32,895 bases of DNA. Source: Syntrophorhabdus sp. (GTDB lineage: Bacteria > Desulfobacterota > Syntrophorhabdia > Syntrophorhabdales > Syntrophorhabdaceae). The DNA is taken from NCBI GenBank assembly GCA_012719415.1, contig JAAYAK010000032.1, forward strand, positions 1 through 32,895. Reading direction: 5' to 3'. Below are positions 1 to 7,153 of this stretch, in pieces. The notes under the pieces were generated by a model, which saw nothing but the letters and a program-made list of their open reading frames with translations, searched no databases and had not been told where the DNA came from. Made by a program: the position numbers and the translations under genes. Every line of letters begins with the position of its first letter. Positions within the stretch are counted from its first letter, which is position 1.

Positions 1-70
1 CCGGCGGGAGAGAAAGAATATACTGTTTTTTTATCCTGAAGGAGTAATCCCCCCTCATCTCCCCTGTAGT

Positions 71-110
71 CATAGGTCCTATAAGTCCTATATGTCCCAT
101 AGGTCCTATA
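71..110. repeat. Tandem-unit arm, TATAGGACC-type (E1)
   Basis: About 40 bp made of degenerate 9-10 nt units; on the minus strand they read roughly TATAGGACC. No matching inverted arm is seen in the next 120 bp, so a partner would lie before the window or is lost. The same unit, including the word GGGACATATAGGAC, recurs at 24152-24226 in the opposite orientation, so this belongs to the intergenic repeat elements found through the window. Confidence 0.6.
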
Positions 111-228
111 ACCATCCTCCAGACCCCCTATACTACCTTACTCCCTTAAGATTCCCATCCCATCCCCTCCCCATAACTCCCACCTGAAAAGAATCCTTTT
201 CTTTTGCCTCCCGTCGCAGACGGGATGC

Positions 229-275
229 AAAGACGGCCGGATTTTGGAAGGCTTCGAAATCCGGCCGAATCTTTT
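229..275. terminator. Palindromic hairpin E2, probable bidirectional terminator
   Basis: An 11-bp perfect stem, CGGCCGGATTT at 234-244 with its complement at 257-267, encloses a 12-nt loop. AAAGA at 229-233 mirrors TCTTTT at 270-275, so each strand leaves the stem into a T-rich tail. It lies about 95 bp downstream of the minus-strand MFS gene stop. The AAAGAC end is shared with the longer intergenic elements of the window. Termination is inferred from structure. Confidence 0.5.
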
Positions 276-367
276 CTCTGCGATCTCTGCGGGCTTGAGC
301 GAAGCGGGCGAGAGGCAAGGTCTTCAAGCTCTTCGCCGGCTCACAGCTCGGGCGAGAGGTAAGACCT

Positions 368-1618
368 CTACTCTTCCTTCTTCACGAACCCCATCAGCAC
401 CGCTGATAGTGCGGCGAGGCCTATGGCGACCATGAAGGGGATGGAGAAGGAGCCTGTCACGTCGCGGACGTAGCCGCCGAACCAGTGGGCGGCAATGGCT
501 CCGAAGGCATAAAAAGGTGTGAAGGCGCCGATCACCGTCCCGATGATCTCCTTTCTGAAATAGTCGCCGCCGCAGGCGCCGTACAGGGGAAAGGTCGCGC
601 CGTAGAATATGCCGAAGATGAATATGCTCGTATAAAGCATCGCGGCATTGGAGCCGGAAAGGATTATCCAGACGATGATGAGCGCGATGAAGGCGTTCGA
701 TGTGAGTATCGTCCCCTTCCGGCCAAAACGATCGGAGATCGCCGGTATGGTTAGGACCCCCACCACCTGGCCGAACCCGTGCATCGTCGCGAGGAACGAT
801 GCCCGGTCGTAGGCAAACCCCAGTTGGTACCGCGCATAGTCGACCATGAAGGTGGTTATCATGTAAAGCGTCGCGCCTATCGCGAAATAAGAGGCGGCGA
901 TCATCCAGAAGCGTCTCGCGGAGAGGATCTCCCCGTAGCATGAACGCTGCTTCCCGGCGGGTGCCGCCGGCGCGGCCGGCGCGGGTTCGTCAGGCCGTGT
1001 CCCCCACGGAACCAGACCCGCGTCCTCGGGCTTGCTCCTCAGGAGGATGACATTGATAACGATCATGACGAGGGCGGCGACACCGAGAATGTACCAGCAA
1101 TACCTCCAGCTCCAGTGGGCAACTATCATCGGATACAACCGCCCCATGGTGGCGAAACCAAGCCCGAACCCGGCCGACAGTATCCCGAGCGCCATGCCCC
1201 TCTTATGGAGGGCAAACCACCTCTGCACGAGAGTGATGATGGGCGTCCACATGGCGGCCGCCCCGATGCCGACGAAACAAAAGGTAAAGGCCGCCTGCCA
1301 GAAGCCGTTCGAGAGACCCATGAGGAACGTTCCCACTCCCAGGACCACGCCGAAGACGGGTATCACGACACGGGCACCGAGCCGGTCCGTGAAATACCCC
1401 ACAAAGGGCGAGAAACAAATGTAGGCGTAGAAATAGGCGTTGAAGATCTCCCCGCCTTCCTTCCTGGTGATGCCCATGGTCCGTATCATCTCCGGCAGAA
1501 TGACACCATATCCCAGGCGAATGCCGTAATTGATGAAGAGGTTCACGAAACATACGGCGAGAATGATCCACGCCCAGTGCAGACCCTGCGACTTCGAAGC
1601 TCCGGCTCCATCCGTCAT
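368..1618 (-). CDS. MFS transporter, OFA (oxalate/formate antiporter)-like
   Basis: A 416-residue integral membrane protein with about twelve hydrophobic segments in two halves, split by a Pro/Ala-rich cytoplasmic loop near residues 210-225. The loop 2-3 MFS signature appears as GYFTDRLGAR, and its repeat in the second half as ISDRFGRKG. Sequence style and length fit the OFA/monocarboxylate branch of the major facilitator superfamily. The substrate cannot be read from sequence; a small carboxylate exchanged or imported at the inner membrane is the usual role. The ATG at 1618 has GGGGGAG just upstream, and a good promoter lies at 1652-1680. It is monocistronic, divergent from the PC4-like gene, and ends near hairpin 229-275. 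Confidence 0.85.
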   Translation of the reverse strand: MTDGAGASKSQGLHWAWIILAVCFVNLFINYGIRLGYGVILPEMIRTMGITRKEGGEIFNAYFYAYICFSPFVGYFTDRLGARVVIPVFGVVLGVGTFLMGLSNGFWQAAFTFCFVGIGAAAMWTPIITLVQRWFALHKRGMALGILSAGFGLGFATMGRLYPMIVAHWSWRYCWYILGVAALVMIVINVILLRSKPEDAGLVPWGTRPDEPAPAAPAAPAGKQRSCYGEILSARRFWMIAASYFAIGATLYMITTFMVDYARYQLGFAYDRASFLATMHGFGQVVGVLTIPAISDRFGRKGTILTSNAFIALIIVWIILSGSNAAMLYTSIFIFGIFYGATFPLYGACGGDYFRKEIIGTVIGAFTPFYAFGAIAAHWFGGYVRDVTGSFSIPFMVAIGLAALSAVLMGFVKKEE

Positions 1619-1651
1619 AACTCCCCCTGACTGTCTCTTTGCTGTACAGAC

Positions 1652-1680
1652 ATTCTAGGATACGGCACAAAAGATTGCAA
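1652..1680 (-). promoter_or_regulatory. Sigma-70-type promoter of the MFS gene
   Basis: Reading on the minus strand, TTGCAA (1675-1680) and TAGAAT (1652-1657) are separated by exactly 17 bp, 34 bp upstream of the MFS start codon. This is inferred from consensus match only. Confidence 0.5.
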
Positions 1681-1710
1681 GCCGTTGGAACCGGTTAACG
1701 GATAAAGATG

Positions 1711-1847
1711 GTTGGCACCGTTGGAACCGTTGGAACAGTTAGAATCGTTAGAACCGAGAGGGTTGTTGCAGCGGTTGATTGTTATCATTCGGTGGTCCTG
1801 GCATTTTTCGGTGCTAACGGTTCAAGCGGTTCAAGCGGTTCAAGCGG
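1711..1847. repeat. Inverted tandem-unit element E3 (GTTRGAACC units)
   Basis: The left arm (1711-1755) is five 9-nt units: GTTGGCACC, GTTGGAACC, GTTGGAACA, GTTAGAATC, GTTAGAACC. The right arm (1813-1847) carries three CGGTTCAAG units, nearly the reverse complement. The core (1757-1811) contains TTGTTATC, GGTGGTCC and TTTCGG, which recur in the same order and spacing, reversed, in element E4 (3557-3589). It lies between the divergent MFS and PC4-like genes. Confidence 0.8.
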
Positions 1848-1890
1848 CTTGCGCCTTCGCGCAAGCCTTCTTCCCTCCGGGGTCCGAACA

Positions 1891-1899
1891 TGCTATAGT
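1891..1899 (+). promoter_or_regulatory. Extended -10 promoter of the PC4-like gene
   Basis: TGC followed by TATAGT (1894-1899) forms an extended -10 box 25 bp before the chosen ATG. The -35 region is poor (TTCCCT at 17 bp spacing). The same TGC-TATAGT arrangement is used before the UPF0280 gene. Confidence 0.45.
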
Positions 1900-1924
1900 G
1901 AATAAAAGCTGAATGGAGGGCGCC

Positions 1925-2143
1925 ATGATAATCGGCGAGATACAAAAGACGGGTACCGACAGGATCATCGTTACCGTGAAGGAATTCAAGGGAAAGACCT
2001 ACATCGATGTGAGGAACTTTTTCGAGAACGACGATGGCGAGATGGTACCCACAAAGAAAGGGGTATCGCTGACACCCGAGAATCTGGACGAGTTGATACG
2101 GCTCCTGGGTGAGGCGAAGAAACAGCTTTCGACAGAGAAGTAA
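1925..2143 (+). CDS. PC4/YdbC-like single-stranded nucleic-acid-binding protein
   Basis: A 72-residue protein resembling the bacterial transcriptional coactivator p15 (PC4) family: an N-terminal beta-rich part (IGEIQKTGTDRIIVTVKEFKG, YIDVRNFFE) and a C-terminal helix (TPENLDELIRLLGEAKK). Family members dimerise and bind single-stranded DNA or RNA. The ATG at 1925 was chosen because GGAGG sits 7 nt before it; an in-frame ATG at 1913 would place that GGAGG inside the gene. It precedes rarA by 73 bp with a hairpin between. Its cellular role is not known from sequence; a helper in replication or transcription is possible. Confidence 0.75.
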   Translation: MIIGEIQKTGTDRIIVTVKEFKGKTYIDVRNFFENDDGEMVPTKKGVSLTPENLDELIRLLGEAKKQLSTEK

Positions 2144-2175
2144 TCCACCGGCGGCGCACTATCAACGCAACCACA

Positions 2176-2200
2176 CCCGGCCCCTCTTCGGGGTTCCGGG
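2176..2200 (+). other. GC-rich hairpin before rarA
   Basis: CCCGGCCCC, TCTTC loop, then GGGGTTCCGGG: a 9-bp stem interrupted by a TT bulge. It has no T-tract, and the rarA ribosome site (AAGAGGA, 2203-2209) follows directly. It may stabilise the upstream transcript end or modulate rarA translation; neither can be shown here. Confidence 0.35.
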
Positions 2201-2216
2201 ATAAGAGGACAGATCA

Positions 2217-3527
2217 GTGGAGCTTTTTTCGGACGACACATTTTCCACGGGGAGGTCACAGAAACCTCTCGCAGACAGGGTACGGCCCAGATCGCTCGAT
2301 GATGTCGTCGGCCAGGAGCACCTCCTCGGAGAGGGAAAGCTCCTCAAGGTCCTCATCGAGAGAGGAGACGTTCCCTCTTTCATCTTCTGGGGACCGAGCG
2401 GCGTCGGCAAGACCACCATCGGCTGGCTCATCGGCAGGATAATGAAGCTCCCCTACGTCTCTCTTTCCGCCGTCTCCATAGGCGTAAAGGAGGTCAAGGA
2501 GGTCATCCAGAAGGCCCGGAACCAGAGGATCATCCTCTTTGTCGATGAATTCCACCGCTTCAACAAGCTCCAGCAGGACACGTTCCTTCCCCACGTGGAG
2601 AACGGCACCATCATCCTCATCGGCGCCACGACGGAAAACCCTTCCTTCGAGATCATCTCCCCCCTCCTGTCACGTATGAGGGTCCTCACCCTGAAACCCC
2701 TCGTCACCTCCGACCTCGTGAAGATCCTCGAGAGGGCCTTAAGGGACGACGAAGAGCTCAGGAAGGCGGACATCTGCATCGATACGGCAACGGTAGAGGA
2801 GATCGCGTATCTCGCCGACGGCGACGCGCGGCGGGCGCTGAACCTCCTGGAAGTATGCTGGAAGATGGTCAGGGAAGGCTCTTCGGGAAGCCCTGTCATC
2901 GACCACGCTATCGTGCAGGAGGCCTACCAGAAGAAGACCGCACGGTACGACAAGACCGGCGAGATGCACTACGACCTCATCAGCGCCCTTCACAAAAGCA
3001 TCCGGGGCTCCGACGCCGACGCGTGCCTCTACTGGCTCGCCCGGATGATAGAAGGCGGCGAGGATCCCCTTTACATCATGCGCCGCCTCGTGCGCTTTGC
3101 CTCCGAGGACGTCGGCAACGCGGATCCGCACGCCCTTACCCTCACCATAAGCGCCACGGAGGCCTTCAAGTTCATCGGCCCCCCCGAAGGCTACCTCGCC
3201 CTCGCCCAGGCGGCGGTGTACCTGTCGCTGTGCGAAAAGAGCAACGCCGTCTACACCGCGTACGGTAAGGCGGCGCGGGACGCCCGGGACCTCCCGGAAT
3301 ACCCCGTCCCCATGCACATCCGCAACGCGCCGACGAAGCTCATGGGCGAGCTCGGCTACGGCGAAGGATACCTCTACCCCCACGACCATCCCGGAGCGCT
3401 GGTCAAACAAACCTACCTCCCCGAAGAGCTTCTTGGCAAAAGCTACTACCACCCCACCGACAGAGGCGAAGAACGACGGCTCAAGGCGTTCATGGAGAAA
3501 GTGCGGAACGCGTATAAAGATCGTTAG
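2217..3527 (+). CDS. rarA: Replication-associated recombination AAA+ ATPase RarA (MgsA)
   Basis: A 436-residue cytoplasmic AAA+ ATPase of the RarA/MgsA/WRNIP1 family, which acts at stalled replication forks near SSB and the clamp loader. Visible motifs: Walker A GPSGVGKT (59-66), Walker B ILFVDEFHRF (106-115), sensor-1 GATTEN (136-141), SRMR with a candidate arginine finger near 153, then the C-terminal tetramerisation part. Full family length. The GTG start at 2217 has AAGAGGA upstream, and the protein begins MELFSDD as usual. The TAG stop at 3525-3527 lies inside the first GTTAGAACC unit of element E4, so the element begins at the gene's end. Confidence 0.93.
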   Translation: MELFSDDTFSTGRSQKPLADRVRPRSLDDVVGQEHLLGEGKLLKVLIERGDVPSFIFWGPSGVGKTTIGWLIGRIMKLPYVSLSAVSIGVKEVKEVIQKARNQRIILFVDEFHRFNKLQQDTFLPHVENGTIILIGATTENPSFEIISPLLSRMRVLTLKPLVTSDLVKILERALRDDEELRKADICIDTATVEEIAYLADGDARRALNLLEVCWKMVREGSSGSPVIDHAIVQEAYQKKTARYDKTGEMHYDLISALHKSIRGSDADACLYWLARMIEGGEDPLYIMRRLVRFASEDVGNADPHALTLTISATEAFKFIGPPEGYLALAQAAVYLSLCEKSNAVYTAYGKAARDARDLPEYPVPMHIRNAPTKLMGELGYGEGYLYPHDHPGALVKQTYLPEELLGKSYYHPTDRGEERRLKAFMEKVRNAYKDR

Positions 3528-3660
3528 AACCGTTAGCGCCGTTAGCACCGTTGGCGCCGAAAGACACCCGGACCACCAAACGATAACAACCAATCATTGA
3601 AACGATCCCTCGGTTCCAACGGTTCCAACGGTTCTAACGGTTCCAACGGTTCTAACGGTT
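3523..3660. repeat. Inverted tandem-unit element E4 (GTTAGAACC units)
   Basis: The left arm (3523-3558) is four 9-nt units GTTAGAACC, GTTAGCGCC, GTTAGCACC, GTTGGCGCC. The right arm (3612-3656) is five inverted units of GGTTCYAAC. The core (3559-3611) carries GGACCACC (3570-3577) and GATAACAA (3582-3589). It fills the gap between rarA and thiL, and its first unit contains the rarA stop codon. Confidence 0.85.
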
Positions 3661-3708
3661 GCCGAGGTTGCAACCGCCTTTCGGTTTGGGTTATTATGTT
3701 CCTTCGTC

Positions 3709-4674
3709 ATGGAGATATCGGAAAATAATTTCATTGAGGGCATTCGAAAATTCTCCCGAAGAAGTAATAGTGTCGTACGGGGCATCGGTGACGACGGTGC
3801 CGTCGCGGAGCTTGGCGCCGGCCAGTACGTCTTCGTGCAGGATGCCATGGCGGAGCATGTCCACTTCGAGTTCTCTTTCATGGACCCTTACTACGTGGGT
3901 AAAAAGGCTCTGTACTCCAACATATCGGACGTCCTGGCAATGGGAGCACAGCCGGTCTTCTATCTCGTGACCGCGGGAATACCCGCGAAGATCTCCTCGG
4001 GGGAGATGGACAGGATGTACCGCGGCCTGGACAGGGTCGCCCGGGAATTCGGCGTCATCCTCCTCGGGGGAGACACGGTCGCCACGGCGAGGGACCTCTT
4101 CATCGACATCTCCGTGATCGGGAAGCTGGCCGCGAAGCGATATTTCGGCAGGGACAAGGCCCGAAGGGGCGACCTCATCGCCGTCACGGGAAAGCTCGGA
4201 GAGGCCGCGCTGGGGCTTCGGGCGCTCAAGGAAAGAGGGGATGCGAAGGGTCTCAAGGGCTGTATCAGGCGTTTCCTCAGTCCCAGGCCTCCGTATGCCC
4301 TGTGGAAGGAGATCGTGAAAAATGATATAACTGATGCAATGATGGATGTGAGCGACGGGCTCATCCTCGACCTTTCGAGGATGATGAAGGAGAGCAGGAA
4401 ACAGGCCCGCATCCACTGGGAAAAGGTCCCCGTGCCCCGCCCGCTGAGGCAGAGGGGTCTCGAAGACCTCGCCTTCGGAGGCGGAGAGGATTACCAGCTT
4501 CTCTTCACGTTCCCCCGGGACAAGCTTCCCGTCGTAGAGGCAATGATCGAAAGAGGAAGGCCCGTCACCGTCATCGGAGAGGTCGTATCAGGCAGAGGGG
4601 TCAGGGTCTTAAGGCACGGTTCCGAGATCACACCCCCCCGGGGGGGTTACGATCATTTTGGGGGAAAGGTTTGA
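3709..4674 (+). CDS. thiL: Thiamine-monophosphate kinase ThiL
   Basis: A 321-residue ATP-dependent kinase that phosphorylates thiamine monophosphate to thiamine diphosphate in the cytoplasm. Family marks: GIGDDGAV (26-32) at the N-terminal Mg/ATP site, SDVLAMGA (73-80), LLGGDTVAT (118-126), MDVSDGLILDLSRM in the second half, and AFGGGEDYQLLFT near the end. Length is typical. The ATG at 3709 lacks a strong ribosome site; it lies about 50 bp past element E4. The stop overlaps the TTG start of the next gene, indicating cotranscription. A 14-bp C7G7 palindrome at 4633-4646 encodes part of the normal C-terminus. No thiamine riboswitch is seen upstream. Confidence 0.92.
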   Translation: MEISENNFIEGIRKFSRRSNSVVRGIGDDGAVAELGAGQYVFVQDAMAEHVHFEFSFMDPYYVGKKALYSNISDVLAMGAQPVFYLVTAGIPAKISSGEMDRMYRGLDRVAREFGVILLGGDTVATARDLFIDISVIGKLAAKRYFGRDKARRGDLIAVTGKLGEAALGLRALKERGDAKGLKGCIRRFLSPRPPYALWKEIVKNDITDAMMDVSDGLILDLSRMMKESRKQARIHWEKVPVPRPLRQRGLEDLAFGGGEDYQLLFTFPRDKLPVVEAMIERGRPVTVIGEVVSGRGVRVLRHGSEITPPRGGYDHFGGKV

Positions 4675-5624
4675 GCAAAAAGATCTTTGTGCGGGACATC
4701 ACCGGGAATCAGAACGAGGTAAACGATCTTTTCGTCGTCACGAAGAAGGGCACCTATACCTCGAAGAACAACACCAGATACATGATGATAGGCCTCAAGG
4801 ATGCCACGGGCTCCATCGACGGAAGGGTATGGGAGCGCGTCGACGAGCTGGAGGGCCTCTTCGAAAGAGGCGACATCGTCTCCGTCCGGTCGAAGGCCAG
4901 GGACTATCAGGGAAAGCCGCAGCTGCACATCACCGACATCCGCAAGCTCGATGCCGACCTTGCGGTGGGCGACATTGCCCATTTCTATCCTTCCGGTGAC
5001 AGGGACAGGACTTTTCTGGAAAAGGAGTACGGGCAGATCGTGAGTGAGGTGACCAATCCCTGGCTCGCGAAGCTCCTCGCGGTCTTCCGCGACGACGCGC
5101 AGCTCCGGGAAAGGTTCTTTTCGTACCCCGCCTCCACCACCGTGCACCACGTTTACATAGGCGGGCTGCTCGATCACTCCCTCTGCATGGCACGGATGGG
5201 CATGGCCGCCGTATCCTTCATCGGGGGGGACCGCGACATAGTGATCGCCGGTTCCATCCTCCACGACATTGGAAAGACGCAGGAACTCGACATAACGCGG
5301 GGTTTCAGGTTCACCGACAGGGGCAGGCTCCTCGGCCACATCACCCTCGGTGTCATGATCCTGGAAGACCTGATCCGTCGCGTCGAGGAGTTCCCCAAGG
5401 AACTGACGGATATACTCACCCATATCGTCGTCAGCCACCATGGCCTGGAAGAATGGGGATCGCCCAAGAAACCCATGTTCCCCGAGGCCATCATCATTCA
5501 CCACCTCGACAACCTGGACGCGAAAGTGAAAGGCGTGAGGGAGCATATGAAGGACAACATGGCGGACGAACGCTGGAGCGAATACCACCGGCTGTACGAA
5601 GCGAAATATTACAAAATTGATTGA
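4671..5624 (+). CDS. OB-fold + HD-domain 3'-5' exoribonuclease, YhaM-like
   Basis: A 317-residue protein with an N-terminal OB-fold nucleic-acid-binding domain (about 1-100; DATGSIDGRVWE, GDIVSVRSKARDYQGKPQLHI) and a metal-dependent HD phosphohydrolase domain (about 150-300; HHVYIGGLLDHSL, LHDIGKTQEL, GHITLG, VSHHGLEEWGSP). This architecture is that of YhaM/CBF1-type 3'-5' exoribonucleases. The TTG start at 4671 overlaps the thiL stop by four bases and has GGGGGAAAGG upstream. Translational coupling to thiL is likely. The exact substrate is inferred from the family. Confidence 0.8.
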   Translation: MSKKIFVRDITGNQNEVNDLFVVTKKGTYTSKNNTRYMMIGLKDATGSIDGRVWERVDELEGLFERGDIVSVRSKARDYQGKPQLHITDIRKLDADLAVGDIAHFYPSGDRDRTFLEKEYGQIVSEVTNPWLAKLLAVFRDDAQLRERFFSYPASTTVHHVYIGGLLDHSLCMARMGMAAVSFIGGDRDIVIAGSILHDIGKTQELDITRGFRFTDRGRLLGHITLGVMILEDLIRRVEEFPKELTDILTHIVVSHHGLEEWGSPKKPMFPEAIIIHHLDNLDAKVKGVREHMKDNMADERWSEYHRLYEAKYYKID

Positions 5625-5639
5625 GAGCCGGAAACACTC

Positions 5640-6410
5640 ATGGAGATCAGAAGGGTTTTTGTCGACAAGCTGAAGATCAAGAACGGCATGGTCCTCCTGA
5701 CGGGGCCCATGCACAGATACATCATCGGGGTCCTCAGGAAACGCCCGGGAGACAGGATAGACCTCATCGATGGAAAGGGTTACCTCTACCGTTCCACCAT
5801 CCAGAGCGTCAAGGGGAAAGAGCTCTACCTCCAGGTGCTCGACGCGGTGCACAACCCTGATGAGAAACGACCAAAGGTTATCCTCTGCGTAAGCCCCATC
5901 AAGGGGCCCCGGATGGACTGGCTCATTGAGAAGGCGACGGAGCTGGGGGCCGAAAAGATCGTTCCCACCATCTTCAAGAGAACGGTGGTGAGGCTCACCG
6001 ACCACGGGGCGGAAAAGGTCGAACGGTGGAAGAGGATCACCGTCGAGGCCTCCCGCCAATCGGGACGTTTCACCATACCGGAGATATCGGAGCCGACACC
6101 GCTTCGGGGCATCGCCGAACTCATAGGGGATGCCGACAGACGCGTCGTTCTCTACGAAAGAGAGAAGCGTGTCACCCTCAGGGACGTCTTCGGCTCGAAG
6201 GGGACAGATGCCACCTGCGTTGTCATAGGACCCGAAGGCGGTATCGAAGAGGAGGAGGTCGAGTGGCTCAGGGAGAACGGCTTCATCACCTGCACCCTGG
6301 GAGAGAACATATTCCGGACGGAGACGACGCCGCTCGTCGTCCTGTCGGTGATCCTCTATGAATATGCCAGCACAGGCAGCGAAAGCACAGGAAACAATGC
6401 CGGCGCGTGA
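5640..6410 (+). CDS. rsmE: 16S rRNA (uracil-1498-N3)-methyltransferase RsmE
   Basis: A 256-residue SPOUT methyltransferase. The N-terminal PUA-like part (RRVFVDKLK, RYIIGVLRKRPGDRIDLIDGKG) binds rRNA. The C-terminal knot carries SPIKGPRMDWLIEKATELG, IVPTIFKRTV, the SAM-binding GPEGGIEEEEVEWL and LGENIFRTETTPL. It methylates U1498 of 16S rRNA in the assembled 30S subunit. The usual LGxRILRTETA is here LGENIFRTETT, a modest divergence. It starts 15 bp after the YhaM-like gene, apparently in the same transcription unit. Confidence 0.9.
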   Translation: MEIRRVFVDKLKIKNGMVLLTGPMHRYIIGVLRKRPGDRIDLIDGKGYLYRSTIQSVKGKELYLQVLDAVHNPDEKRPKVILCVSPIKGPRMDWLIEKATELGAEKIVPTIFKRTVVRLTDHGAEKVERWKRITVEASRQSGRFTIPEISEPTPLRGIAELIGDADRRVVLYEREKRVTLRDVFGSKGTDATCVVIGPEGGIEEEEVEWLRENGFITCTLGENIFRTETTPLVVLSVILYEYASTGSESTGNNAGA

Positions 6411-6455
6411 GTGACGGGGCTTAAGAAAAGGGAAAGCGGGAGGTACACGAGGCGT

Positions 6456-7091
6456 ATGGGCATAGGGGGCAAGGTTGGTTGCGGGTGCCTCATCGGCATC
6501 CTTGTTGTGATAATGGTACTGGCGGGTGTATCGCTGCACCCTGTCAGCCTCAGGTTCCTCGGGAAGAGTTTCCGGTACGAGGACAAGATAGTCCCCGCCG
6601 ATGCCATCTTCGTGCCGAGGTTTGGGGAAGACCACAACGGGGAGCTCTACGTCGAGGCCTTCAGGGAATACTTCTCGGGCAACGGAAAGGTCCTGTATAT
6701 CGAGAACGACAAGGTCCTGGGGACGGACGTGCACGATCTTGTATCCCGGCTGGCAAAGTCCCGGGGGATCAAAGATAACGTGACAAAGCCCCTCTACACC
6801 GAGGACATGGGAGACCGTAAGACGGCTTTCTTCAAACAGAAGTTGAAGGAGGCCGGCCTCAGGAAAGTGATCGTCGTGGTCCCGGAATACGCGTCGAGAC
6901 GGTACCACAACATGTACGATCCTACCCGGGACGGGGGTGCGGTCCTCTACATGATCAAGCCCGTGAAGGTCGGCTATTTCAGGGCCGACAGATGGTGGCG
7001 GGATGAGCTGTCGCGCTCGCTGATGGCCCGTGAGTTCTATGCCTCTCTTCTTTACTATTATTCCCTGCTCCGGAAAGAGAAGACCGGATAG
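6456..7091 (+). CDS. DUF218 (YdcF/ElyC/SanA)-like membrane-anchored protein
   Basis: A predicted 211-residue protein with one N-terminal membrane segment (about residues 7-25, GCGCLIGILVVIMVLAGVSL) and a soluble domain with DUF218-like features: PADAIFVPRF, a variable middle with HDLVSRLAKSRGI, TEDMGDRKTAFFKQKLKEAGLRKVIVVVPEYASRRYHNMY. DUF218 proteins are linked to envelope biogenesis, but their reactions are largely unknown. I preferred the ATG at 6456, which has GGGAGG 12 nt upstream; a GTG at 6411 directly after the rsmE stop would add 15 residues. The match is distant, so the family call is tentative. Confidence 0.55.
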   Translation: MGIGGKVGCGCLIGILVVIMVLAGVSLHPVSLRFLGKSFRYEDKIVPADAIFVPRFGEDHNGELYVEAFREYFSGNGKVLYIENDKVLGTDVHDLVSRLAKSRGIKDNVTKPLYTEDMGDRKTAFFKQKLKEAGLRKVIVVVPEYASRRYHNMYDPTRDGGAVLYMIKPVKVGYFRADRWWRDELSRSLMAREFYASLLYYYSLLRKEKTG

Positions 7092-7153
7092 GCCTCGTTC
7101 CCGGTCCCCTGAGACAGGCTCCGACGGCAGAACGGACAAGGACGGGTATCCCC

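Larger units (their letters stand above)
1..367. other. Gene-poor stretch at window start
   Basis: No convincing gene is seen. Short open frames on both strands encode Arg-rich, low-complexity translations with no family resemblance. The stretch holds one tandem-unit arm (71-110) and one strong hairpin (229-275) just downstream of the MFS transporter stop codon on the minus strand. Confidence 0.5.

Noticed and set aside
133-327. Small minus-strand gene at the window start
   Set aside because: Arg-rich translation, overlaps hairpin 229-275 and has no family resemblance.
3660-3708. Thiamine (TPP) riboswitch before thiL
   Set aside because: No CUGAGA or ACCUGA-type conserved box is seen, and the space is filled by the repeat element.
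4633-4646. C7G7 palindrome at the end of thiL
   Set aside because: It lies in coding sequence for the normal C-terminal PPRGG and has no T-tract; likely chance in GC-rich codons.
4653-7139. An 828-codon minus-strand open frame
   Set aside because: It lies antisense to the YhaM-like, rsmE and DUF218-like genes, reads as Asp/His/Val/Glu-rich shadow sequence and shows no domain; GC-rich codon bias explains its length.
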